Positions 1-9,766 of a stretch of DNA of 64,000 nucleotides are shown here, one piece after another. Numbering within the stretch: position 1 is the first letter of the stretch; each line of letters opens with the position of its first letter. Location of the stretch: assembly GCA_018806985.1 (NCBI GenBank), contig JADANN010000364.1, forward strand, positions 5,635,001-5,699,000, read 5' to 3'. The notes below the pieces were generated by a model. The model was not told the origin of the DNA, did no database searches, and saw only the letters and a program-made list of their open reading frames with translations. Made by a program: the position numbers and the translations under genes. Source of the DNA: Angiostrongylus vasorum. Taxonomy: Eukaryota; Nematoda; Chromadorea; Rhabditida; Metastrongylidae.

Positions 1-165
1 CGTGGTGACGACCTGGGGGCAGACTTTGGCTAGGCTGTCCACGGGATTCCAGGGAACCAAATGGCTTAACTAGCAAATCTCCGAAAAATGGTGATTATGC
101 TGGGGCCCGCACAACTAGTGAAGACGGGTCGTTCAAGTATCAAGTATCAAGTAAGTTTCCGAATT
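1..165 (+). repeat. Repeat family C, copy 1 (truncated by the window start)
   Basis: Matches the 3' half of the copies at 24604 and 45111: the GACCTGGGGCAGACTTTGG block, AGGGAACCA, GATTATGCTGGGGCCCGCACAA, then a tail of repeated TCAAGTA units at 138-154. Tails of short tandem units are typical of elements moved by RTE-type LINEs; the family itself is unclassified here. Confidence 0.7.
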
Positions 166-188
166 TAGCACCTTTTTTCTGCTTTCAG

Positions 189-309
189 GGAACGATGAAA
201 TCTTGCATGAAGGAGGAGGTGGTCTGATCCTGTGTAAAATTTTTGAGGCAAAAGCGGCATCGGTCGTTCATAATCGTCGATTTACTATTATGTGGTCTAT
301 TTCGTTATG
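189..309 (+). other. Possible short exon, weak
   Basis: A pyrimidine-rich acceptor (TTTTTTCTGCTTTCAG, ending at 188) is followed by about 40 open codons to a TGA at 307-309. There is no donor and no poly(A) signal, and a SINE starts directly after it. Could be chance. Confidence 0.15.
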
Positions 310-311
310 AA

Positions 312-593
312 GGGACGCATGAGGCGCAGTGATCGGAGGCATCTTGCAACACACACGTAGAATCGATCCCCGCGCCCATGGCCCACCCAACCTTCCATCC
401 CTTCGGGGTAGGCAAATTGGTACCAGAGTTGTCCGGGAGGACAGCAGCGCTGGCTCGATACATCGGTAGGCCACCGCGAGTCATTGTAAAGGCCAGATAT
501 GCACTCAATCACCTCCAACGACACTTATCGAAGTCGAATGCAAGGCGCATCCCTCAGGGATTGATCAACGCCGAGAGCTTCATCCTTTTTTTG
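312..593 (+). repeat. tRNA-derived SINE, family A
   Basis: Begins with a degenerate A box (GAGGCGCAGTGATCGG) and B box (GAATCGATCCCCG), continues through the conserved body (TCGATACATCGGTAGGCCAC, TGTAAAGGCCAGATATGCA) and ends at GATTGATCAACGCCGAGAG plus a T-rich tail. The same order recurs in about eleven other places in the window. Confidence 0.8.
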
Positions 594-639
594 GCTTTTA
601 TGATTTCTATAGAGGTCATATCATCGTATAATGAGTTTA

Positions 640-1350
640 TAACTGAAACAACTGAACAAATAATAATAATTAACCACAACGATGCTCAGACATGCGCAAA
701 ACTTGGAGTCTGGACTCGATCGTACCACGATTTTACTTTCCGGGGGCTCGCGTATTACGCACTGCACCACTGAAGACCTTACTTTGCCTTCCTTTGAGCT
801 AGTTTTTCTATCTAACGCTGCCATCAGCAGTCTTCCGTCAGCGGTATTGATCTAGGGAGCCCACATCGGCACTGAACCCAATTAAGCTAAGGCTGCTGTT
901 GAAATCACAATGTCTACTTTTTTATTTACTGCCTGCTACAATTTTCACGGCAGGATGTTATGTTAATCGACCACAACGATGCTGAGATAGTCGTAAAACT
1001 TGGGCCCTGGGCCAGATCGAACCACGATTTCAATTCCCTTTCTTGTCCAAAGTAAACATTGTGATTTCGACTGCAGCCTTAGTTCAACTGGGTTCAGTGC
1101 CCATGTGGGCTCCCCAAGATCAATCCTGTTGGCGGGTGACTGCTGATGACACCAATAGATAGAAAAACTAGCTGAGAGAAACGCAGAGCAAGGGCTCCTG
1201 TGGCGCAGGATGTAATGCGCGAGCCCTCGGAAAGATAAATTGTGGTTCGATCTGGCCTGGGGCACAAGTTTTTTGAATACCTCATCATCGTTGTGGTGGA
1301 TATCGTATAATACGCTGCCGTGAAAACTGTTGTAGGCAGCAAATAAAAAA
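640..1350. repeat. SINE family E, inverted composite
   Basis: Left part (about 640-905) is a tRNA-like SINE on the minus strand: its A box reads TGGTGCAGTGCGTAATACG on the complement of 755-775. A second partial minus copy follows (905-1040). The right part (1045-1350) is on the plus strand with A box TGGCGCAGGATG near 1201 and B box GGTTCGATCTGG near 1243. The arms are inverted around a core shared by 888-915 and 1052-1078, and both ends carry AACGATGCTGAGAT-like sequence. Confidence 0.65.
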
Positions 1351-1852
1351 GTGAACAGTGTTAATTAAGTTTGTTAATTCAAAAAGGAAAAAAAAGACAA
1401 GGTGACTGAATATTGCCATTTGCACTGTCGTGTGATAGAATGCGCTCATCTACTCCTCACGCCTGTATTAAAGATTTCGTTCAAAATACTCACAAATTCG
1501 GCTATCTTTAAAGGAGGTCCCATTCTCGCGTTATTCTTGTAAAAGCACTTTTGCTTAACCTCAGCATGAATAATCAATTCTCATTGTCACTCTCATTCTT
1601 GTCGCTTCCCATATTCTTTGTTTCTCCTAGTCTTGATGCTTTTTCTCACCTTCCCCTGATTAGCATAATCAGCCTGATATCATGGGCGCGAAAAACTAAT
1701 TTGTCACATAGGACTTTCATTATGACATAACATTGCTCAAGTACTTCATTTGGCTTAGTAATCTTAAGAAAATATAGTAAGGTGGGTTCAGAACAGAACC
1801 ATTGAATTTGACAGCATCTTGCCAATGTTAGAAACCGATAAAAGAAAGGAGA
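1351..1852. other. Unassigned stretch
   Basis: No supportable gene. A fragment near 1556 (TTAACCTCAGCATGAATAATC) matches the terminal sequence of repeat family D. The rest is AT-rich sequence I cannot assign. Confidence 0.4.
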
Positions 1853-2121
1853 TTGCGCAGTGGTCAGAGGTGCTCTGCGATACACACGTGGTCGTTGGTT
1901 CCATCCCGCACCCTGTGTTCACCAAACCTTCCATGCTTCCGGAGTCTACAAATTGGTGCTTGACTTGTGTGGGAGGATGATAACACTAGTTGATATATCA
2001 GTGGGCCACCACAAACCGTTGTACTGGTCATTCTTCCAACTCCATGGTGCTACGAATGGAGTCGAATGCATGGTGCACCCATCATGTGGTTGATCAACGC
2101 CTGTTTATCCTTTATGTTTTA
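1853..2121 (+). repeat. tRNA-derived SINE, family A, diverged copy
   Basis: A box GCGCAGTGGTCAGAGG at about 1854 and B box-like GTTGGTTCCATCCCG, followed by a mutated family A body (ACCTTCCATGCTTCCGGAGT) and the end GTTGATCAACGCCTG plus TCCTTTATG tail. Confidence 0.65.
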
Positions 2122-2288
2122 TAAGTAACCAACAATTGTTATAACTACCGTAGGAAACACTTTGGCAACAGCATGTGCATTCGAACAGACCTAGTTCTTT
2201 CTCTTGATGGTTCGATTCAATGTGGGTTACAGATGACGAATCACTTTTAGAACTTTAAAACATTAAAAAACGAACTCTACTGAGATGA

Positions 2289-3053
2289 TCGTTCCATTTA
2301 TTCCACTTCGTACATTTGTGTTCTTTCCTACAGCCAAAGATAGATAAACCGATTCCTTTGTCAGAATTTCATACTGGTTGTGACAGTATAGATTTTGTTC
2401 GAAATGCTAAATAACATGCAAGATCGTCGACTGTCCTTATGAGCTTTTGTGAACATGATGTTGGTGAAAGCACAAAGTGCATGCTAGGCGAGAAATCAGT
2501 AGGTCCTAAAACATTAAAAACTGTCGTACGTTTTGTATGCTCTCTAATGTAATGCCCAACCTCAGCAGATTCTGCAGTATTAAAATTTTTCTGAAAGATT
2601 TGTTTGTTGCAGATCGCGAATAGCCTTTGCAAATTGTCAAATGCTCAACGGTTGAAAGTAACAGTTGATTCTTCTGTGGTACACAACTGGTTAGTAAGAA
2701 ATTGCGAGAGCCGTTACTATCCAAGAAGAATCCCTGTGGTAGCGAAGTAGACGCGCCCACGATCCACACAGGTAAGTTACCCCAGTGGTAAGTCAAGACC
2801 TGAAAACGTTTTGCAGTGGATATCCCAGAATGCCAAGGAAAAACATGCTCGACAATCACTCAACAGAGAAGAGGAAAGCAGACCACAGCTCCTCCAGTCG
2901 CAGGCGGAACCAAATACGCCGCCGACTTCATCCATAGATGCTGGTAACGAGACAACAAAACGAACAGAAGTCTGTGGGTTACACAACATGTTAGGATGCA
3001 CCATTCAAGATGTAGATGGTTGATTTTATTATGTGAAATTTCTAGAAGGTTAT
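2289..3053 (+). pseudogene. Decayed open frame of unknown origin
   Basis: One reading frame stays in register from 2289 to the TGA at about 3021-3023 (some 245 codons) with only four internal stops (TAA, TAA, TGA, TAG), well below the roughly 14 expected by chance at this base composition. It may start at a pyrimidine-rich acceptor ending TTTCCTACAG at 2324-2333. Recognisable parts are a FHTGCDSIDFVRN-like segment, a VDSSVVHNWLVRNCESRYY segment and a polar tail with RQSLNREEESRP. Two minus-strand ORFs overlap it and read less like protein. I do not recognise the family; a decayed transposon ORF or a dead host gene are both possible. Confidence 0.35.
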
Positions 3054-4077
3054 TGAGACGCACAATGACTCATTCCGAGAATAAAGTGTCGATGGACGAT
3101 GAAATCAAAAAAATGCCTTTATTTTGTGAGAGTATTATTTTTTAAGAAGGAACTGTCCATTGCTGTTACCGAGTTAAGGAACTCTGCTATTGGCGTTCCG
3201 ACAGGCGGTTGGAAGCACAACTTCGTTGGGCAGATGGGGAGAGTGCCACTGCCCACAGAGTGTTTAGATATTCTCCCGGAGGCTAACATTACCTACTACT
3301 CTTCCTAAAATGCCTTGTAATGACGTATATTCTCTTATTCACACAAAGCTGATTTCGTGACGTTAGACAAATACATTCCTTATCCATGTAAGCTCCGTGC
3401 ATCCCTCAACATTGAGAGGCTTTGCAAAAAAGCGTGACTGTTTAAAGGAAATATTTCCCATGTGATTGAAACTTGGGTTTTTGAGTCTTTTTTCTGTTAG
3501 GGTAATGAAAGCATTTGGTTACGTAAATTGCGTACAAATTCCACCCTTTCCAGGGTCTGAAGAAGATGAAACCCGCAGAATCGTTTGCCATTGGGAAATA
3601 GGTATTATGCTAACAACCTCGTGTCTATTCAGAAACAAAACAGGAGTTTACCATTAAGTGTTCTGTAATTTGTAGAGTGCTTCAATTCACAATAACAGTT
3701 TTTATTTTCAATACATCCTTTCCTTTGTTTACCATAGTAATTTCACACGGCAAATAAGCAACTAGAAAAAATGAAGAAAAACAATATTGCGTATGGAGTA
3801 GTAATGTGACGAATACCCCGATAATGTACCCTGAATATGAATGGTTCTAAATTATGCTAAAGTTCGTTGATAAACGAAGAACAGCTGCTAAGTGCATGCT
3901 ATCAGGGACTCCTACACTGTAGGTGCGCTCATAGGAGAACAGATGACCACAACAGACGACTAGTTAATTACACACAATTTGGGTTGTCGGATAAAATATT
4001 AACATACAAATAAATGATGATAATATATGAAAGATTCTGAGTTTGGGCAGTACGGATCGGTTGCATTTTCGATCTGG
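3054..4077. other. 3' flank of Rap1GAP with a family D copy
   Basis: No gene seen. About 3540-3650 is a plus-strand family D copy (CAGGGTCTGAAGAAGATGAAAC, then AACAACCTCGTG). The rest is AT-rich and probably includes the Rap1GAP 3' untranslated region. Confidence 0.45.
3701..3706 (-). terminator. Candidate poly(A) signal for Rap1GAP
   Basis: TTTATT on the plus strand reads AATAAA on the minus strand, about 370 bases beyond the stop codon. It is the first perfect hexamer I see downstream. A variant signal nearer the stop cannot be excluded. Confidence 0.25.
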
Positions 4078-7000
4078 TTAAACGGATACATCGCTGAAAG
4101 ACCTCTCACGAGTCGACGGCAACTGGTTAAGACCAGTCGTATGATGCGGTGGTTGCTTGACCAGACGTCGAAGACGTGCGATTTCCTCGTTTGCTCGGTC
4201 CAATTCATCAGCCAGACAGCTTTGTCTGAAAAGAGAAACCAACCTTCACATTGAGACAAAAGTCCCTTAACAAATACTGAAAATTCTAAACGGTGTATAC
4301 AGGCTGAAACAGCCAGTATATGAACGTAAGTGCATCACTGACAGTTCATACCGCATAAAAAACTATGCCGGTAACAAAAAAGGACGTTTGAAATGTTCAA
4401 CAATTCAAACTCACTAAATTAAACAGCGATAGCAGGTATTTCCTACGACCGACTCCCTATTAGATGGGAGAAGGTAAGATGTACAGATAGAATATTCCAC
4501 TATTCGAAAGCTATGTGGCTCAAGGAATTCGACTACACGCTCATCACGCGTGAGTCACTTGGTATGCAAAGAGTTGTTCAGTCAAAAGTTTCAGTTATAA
4601 AGGTGCTGACAAATGAAAAAAACTCTAATCTTCAAATGGATTTCGAACTCGTGATTATTCTCACCGGGGGCTGACGTGCGACCTACCACTCCATCCGTAG
4701 GTTTTGCTTTGCCTTTCGCTGGGCCAATTTTTTTGCTCTAACTGTGCTGTCAGCAATCACTCGTCAACGGGAATGATAGGATAGCAAAACACAGAACCGA
4801 ACTGTTTCGAGTTCTCCTCTTAAACAATCTACGCCTTATAGAAGCTTAAAACAAGAAAGAGTTGAACCTTAATCTTCAGCAAATAAACTTGAGATTACTG
4901 AAACATTAATAATGAAAGCCATCAAATACTTAGTAAATACACGAATTTGATTCAAATAGACCAACTTACCTCTCCTTCAACTTTTTGATGTCGGTTTTAC
5001 ATGATACGTTCTGACGCAGCAGATCTGACTTTTCTCCGCTTAATCGGTCGATATCCATCAGGAGCGATTCAAGTTTCTTCGTGTCCGGTGAGTGATAGTC
5101 ATCTGTACAGAACGTGCACGAAAGTCGAGTAGACGGCTGATCAGTTGATGACATCGACTCCAATCCCGTATCTGAATCGATTTCGTTTTCTGGCGAGTCG
5201 TTATCCACTGAAGACACATCCCACTCTATTCTCGGACTTGAGTGATAGCCAGTTTTTGCATTTATGTGCTTGCCAATAATCCTTCTCTGAACCCCTCGAC
5301 TAGGTGAAATAGTGGCCGGTAGGGTTTCATCATCAGCAGGGGATTCGCTTTGGTCGTCTCTGGTGAGGCTGTCTCTGCGAAGGGAACTTGTACCACTCGA
5401 TGTGGAACTTTTATCCCTGTCCGAGTTTCTTGGTCGCTTTGAAACCGTGAATGTCCGAGAAGGTACCGACATTGACACTGTTCGTGTCGGTGTGTTGACT
5501 TCTTGAGAGACAGATCGCGATCTCCCGATGAGGGCTTTTTTCACAGAACTAAAGATGCCACCAGACGATTCGGTAGTTTCTAGTAGAGGAGAGCCGTAAA
5601 ATTCTGCACGTCCCTTTAAATTTGCGAACAAACCATCCAAAAGTGAAGAGCGAGTGCGTTCCGCCAACTTTGCGAATTTAGCGCTTTTATACGCTGCATT
5701 TTCAGCATTTATGAGTTTTGTGAGCAGGAAATTTCGGAAATCCTGTCCTTTCTTGAATATCGACGGCGCTGGAAGAGTTGGTCCAAAAAACGGCACATCA
5801 TCACGAGCCGCCACGGATACCCTGTAGCGAACTTTATCGGTGACAGGATCAATAGGCTGAACGACAATGTAGGCGTGAAGGAAGTTGCTGGCAATCATAT
5901 CGGGTGCGAAAGGTGTGTTCTGCTCCTGGAAGACGACGGCGACAATGTCGTTTCCAATATGACGTTTCCGTTGAAGTTGCTGATGATCGCCAAGGGTGTA
6001 CGGTAACATCGTGGACACATGGAACATCGCTTCACGACCACGAAATTCTGTGTACACAGCCTGAAGACCCGTCTGGCCGTGAACGGTGTCGAGTCCACCA
6101 CGATATCCCAAGAATCCTTGTAGCTCCACAGTATCACCGAGAACTCCGAGAAATTCCTGGAACGCAGGGCTACTGCGGGCATTGCCAAACAGTTCCTCTT
6201 CACTAATTTGACCGAATCGTTGGTAAATCACACCAAACTTATAGGTATTGGTCAGTACGTGCTCATCATACTGTACAATGAGCTCTGATCCACCTGGAAA
6301 CGCTACGGGTGTGAAATGTTCAGTGGTGATTTCTTCACACAATAAACGTGCCATTCGTGACGCTGAAGGCCTCTCAGCCAATGCATTAGCTGAAATAATC
6401 TTATGCATGCTGCCCTTCTTTGTGCGCAACATGATACGGAAATGATCTTGAGATGAGATCACTTCCGCCCTCACTGACAGAACTAAGGGTCCAGCAGTAG
6501 GGTCCATTGCAAAGAAGTCATGATGTTCTCTGCCGTAAAAATATCTTCGATAGTAGTGGCTAGTTTCATCTGTTTCCAGTTTGAATCTTGCACAACTGTT
6601 TGTATTGACCCCCATTATTTCTTGGTCAAGATACATGTTATTTTGGCTGACGCCATCCATCCAGAATCCGTTTGGTGGAAGAACGATCTGTGGATAGGGA
6701 CCTGATCTCTGGAGCATCTTTCTCATGATCTCTCTCGTTTGCAGATAGTCTCTCTTTCGCTCGCCATTAGCACTCGGAATATCTTGTAGAGAAATAGCGG
6801 TACACGTTGATGAGATGAGAACTGGAGGTGAGACGATGTTGCTCACAGCTTTTTCGCTCCGTTTACCAAGAATGTAGCTAAGAAGATCGAATGACGATCT
6901 TCCGCTGGAAATCTTCCGCGGAGATGATGGCGGAAGCGATTCGTAAGAACCATTACGCGCGATCGCTTGCGCTTTCTTGAGATTCTCCAAAGCATCTATA

Positions 7001-7284
7001 AGCTTTCCAGCTGCCATTGCCTTGAACTCATTATCAGGAGTAATTAACAACGTTGATGAGTGCCTTTTGGAAATACTGACTGCTTCAGTCGCTTGATTAA
7101 CACAATCCATCGAGATGGCTCTTGCCGGCGTAGGAAATGTGCTCTCTGGTAATGATTCTCTGAGAGGTTCTCGAATAGGTGCCAATGACGGTGTCATACG
7201 AGCACGACGCATTACGGGAAAGCTTTCCAGATGGACACGGCTTGTCAATACTTTTAGCTGCCCGAGCATCTGCGTCACCCTCAT
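4078..7284 (-). CDS. rap1gap: Rap1 GTPase-activating protein (RapGAP domain), two-exon model
   Basis: RapGAPs stimulate GTP hydrolysis on the small GTPase Rap1, switching off Rap signalling at membranes and junctions. Exon 1 runs from the ATG at 7284 to 4970 (771 full codons plus two bases) and exon 2 from 4225 to the TAA at 4078-4080, giving about 820 residues. Residues 1-190 are a Ser/Arg-rich head; 131-145 resemble a degenerate GoLoco motif ([11 protein letters not shown], without the usual DQR). Residues about 195-355 match the N-terminal half of the Rap1GAP catalytic module ([20 protein letters not shown]). Residues about 356-560 are the RapGAP domain, with GFRGG-like [24 protein letters not shown] and the catalytic helix [17 protein letters not shown], where N445 is the asparagine thumb. 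After a Ser/Thr-rich linker, residues 735-800 form a leucine-rich coiled coil; the C-terminus is DVSV. An overlapping ATG at 7309 opens another frame, so the 5' end is uncertain; upstream exons may exist. Confidence 0.93.
4226..4969 (-). other. Last intron of the Rap1GAP gene
   Basis: On the minus strand exon 1 ends GAGAG followed by GTAAGT at 4969-4964. The intron closes with TTTCTCTTTTCAG, its last base at 4226. The split codon AG|A restores arginine and the frame continues 48 codons to a stop. The intron holds a piece of SINE family E at about 4650-4800. Both sites match nematode consensus closely. Confidence 0.85.
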
Positions 7285-7309
7285 CCTCGCTACTGTCGAT
7301 GAATCTCAT

Positions 7310-8416
7310 CCGACGCGGATGAGAAATTTAAGAATGGGATTCTGGAGAATTTATTCGTGTAACAACAGATAAAGCCATGAACTGAACAAATTAAGTGGAA
7401 ATAACGGAAATCGATTGCAATGGGGATGATGATGTGGAGCGTGTGGTGGACAAGCACAAAACTATCGGCAATGGAAAGGTGTACAAATATGGCTAGCGGA
7501 GGTGGAAATAGCGTCCCTGATGGGAGGAGCCCGAATGAATAGTTGTGGGTGAGATGACACGTGCTGGAGAATGGATGAACGCCAGAATTGCATGTGAAAT
7601 CACTAAGCCCGTAAAGCTACGCGACGTAAAGTAAGCATTGTGGAAAAAATCAGGAAGTGATCGTTCGTTTCAAGCCAGTAAAACTCCAGGTTGATGTAAT
7701 TGAAACGCTACTTAAATAGTAATTAAAATCTTAGTGGCAAGTGGAAGAGAAATGCAACCAGAAAGACATTTTAAATAAAAAAATGGGAAGACGATTATAA
7801 CGACAACTGATAAATCCAAAGATGCCAGGAAGTCATGAGTTTTCTGAATGTTTACTAAAGGCTAGGAATGAAGAACGTTAGAGCTGTCGCATTCCGGTAA
7901 GTATCTGCATGGTTATCATAGAAAGGACATGGGCTTGACAATTCAGTAAAATTCTAAACCCAACCAACACATGAAGAAACGATTTTAGGGATTGAAAGAG
8001 TTGGTTCAAAAGTACTTCAAAGTGCATAGTACTTACCGCAGTTGTGGCATTACGGAAGTAAAAGGTAAGAGTAGAAATAGGAATAGATTTTGTTACAGAG
8101 GAGTGGAATTAGAGACTCTTGAATAGGATTGTTGTCATCTCTGGGAAACCTCCTAAATCCAGTGATGACCCAAATCGTGGGTCCGTGCTGTCATTTTGGA
8201 CAACCTAATCATGTCCGGCATGAGGAAATTATTCCAATGAAGACCTTGACGACACGTTATTAGTAATTCTAGGCAATAGTGCTAGCTAAGACGGAACAAT
8301 GAGAAGGTATTTCCATTGACAGATGAAATACACTTTTCTTTGAGCAGATGCTTGTATTTTAATCAATTTAAGTCCACTAAAAGGCGCATCAACATGTTTA
8401 TTCATCTGAACTACAC
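7310..8416. other. 5' flank of Rap1GAP
   Basis: Probable upstream region of the Rap1GAP gene. On the minus strand an acceptor-like TTTGTTCAG near 7388-7396 and a donor CG|GTAAGT at about 8035 could belong to a 5' exon, but no convincing open exon joins them. Plus-strand donor-like sites occur at 7897 and 8065. No promoter element can be named. Confidence 0.3.
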
Positions 8417-8698
8417 AGCACTGATGAGGAAACGGAGGCAGCGAAAGATTGGAACTAGCTGCCAGATATGCATCAGAATTCGAATTTGTTGATAGAAATC
8501 AAGTTAGTTCGGCTTCAGTGATAGCTGACTCTTAATATACTCTATGAAAAAACTTTGGATCTGGAATCCATTAATGAAGGAGCATTCAATCTAGTCACAC
8601 GGCATCTCCACCAGTTGTGGAAAGAATTTTCGCGTGTCAATGAAACCAGACGACTAAAATCTGCAGAAGAAGAAAAAATGGGGCTTCAAAGACCATAG
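8417..8698 (+). pseudogene. Possible decayed coiled-coil coding fragment
   Basis: Ninety-four codons in one frame with three internal stops (TAG, TGA, TAG). The translation is charged and heptad-like; its last third (LHQLWKEFSRVNETRRLKSA) resembles a spectrin-type helix with a conserved Trp and a basic pair. The frame appears to shift near 8680 and continue as another coiled-coil-like stretch to about 8950. Stop density is only slightly below chance and no clean splice sites flank it, so it is tentative. Confidence 0.25.
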
Positions 8699-9694
8699 TG
8701 CTAATAGAAAGGCTGTGTTCGCAATTGAGTGACTACTTTGATGACATAACAACGAACGTACGATGAACGCCGTCAAGGGCAGACAGACAACAATCGTTGG
8801 CGAATTTGACAGAATGCCAGGTGCATAGTAAATAATTACAGGAAGTCATAGATATGGTTGGAATCAAGTCGCACAACAATTGCATTGCGTTGTAAATAGA
8901 TGCATACCTATCCAGCTTGGCTAGGTAAATCCTAAGTTCCTAGTGACTAGTTATCTACGTCAGAAAAGGAGCTAAAAGACGTCCTTTTAACCGCGACTGC
9001 GGATGATTTTCTGTTCAAATGAATTGTGTGATTTCGATTAAGCTCCTTGGCATCCTATTGAATTTGTTCACGACGCAATAAATGAAGCACTGATCTAATC
9101 CTGATAAGTGTTCGAGTTTTCGAGGTTAAAGCAAGGCAAACAAGGAGACGTGGCTGAAAAAAAAAGCTCTGCACCGTCGTAAGCATAATGGAAAGGGACT
9201 TTCCAGGGCCATGCGTTTTGTCACTGAGTGCATTACGGAGTCCAGGGGGTTTTTATAATCGATGGCGACTGAGTAAAGGGGTGTATTATGTCGTAGGATT
9301 ACGTCGTAAGGATCGACGAGGTATCATTTTGTGTGCTTATGATCAGCCGCGTCTCATAGCCGGTCCGGTCAATTACCATTGTGAGAGTCACAGTCGGTCA
9401 TTATGAACAGGGCACCTCATTAACTGGCACAACAAATAATCATCGCCGGCTTGCCCGAGTGGAGCCAGCACCATCTGACCACTGAATGCACCTCAACATG
9501 AGAAATAACCTCAAGAATCTTCCAGAAGCAAATGAGGGTGAAAAGTGCAGAGCAAAATCCAAGAAACTGTAAGCTATGAGGGAAAATTTGGAACCAGAAA
9601 GTAACATTGATTGAAATGAATATTTTAAAGCCATTCTATAGGAGTTAGATGGAGACAGTTTTTGAACTCCAGAAGCAGTTTGCTTGGTGGAAAT

Positions 9695-9766
9695 CACTTA
9701 ACAGACTGGTAAAAATCAGAATTAGATACCCACTTAACAGACTGGTAAAAATCAGAATTAGATACC
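9695..9766 (+). repeat. Perfect tandem duplication, 2 x 36 bp
   Basis: The unit beginning CACTTAACAGACTGGTAAAA occupies 9695-9730 and is repeated without a mismatch at 9731-9766, so the duplication is recent. The length is a multiple of three. Confidence 0.95.

Noticed and set aside
2766..2816. Short intron GTAAGTTACC...GTTTTGCAG in the decayed frame at 2.3-3.0 kb
   Set aside because: The frame reads straight through it with similar composition, so splicing is not needed; cannot be excluded.
5312..6445. Several ORFs on both strands within the Rap1GAP exon
   Set aside because: All are shadow frames of the 772-codon conserved coding sequence.
7630..8098. Plus-strand frame ending at donor GTAAGT (7897) followed by an exon to GTAAGAG (8065)
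   Set aside because: Five stops in 89 codons is what chance predicts, and the following intron would be only 34 bases.
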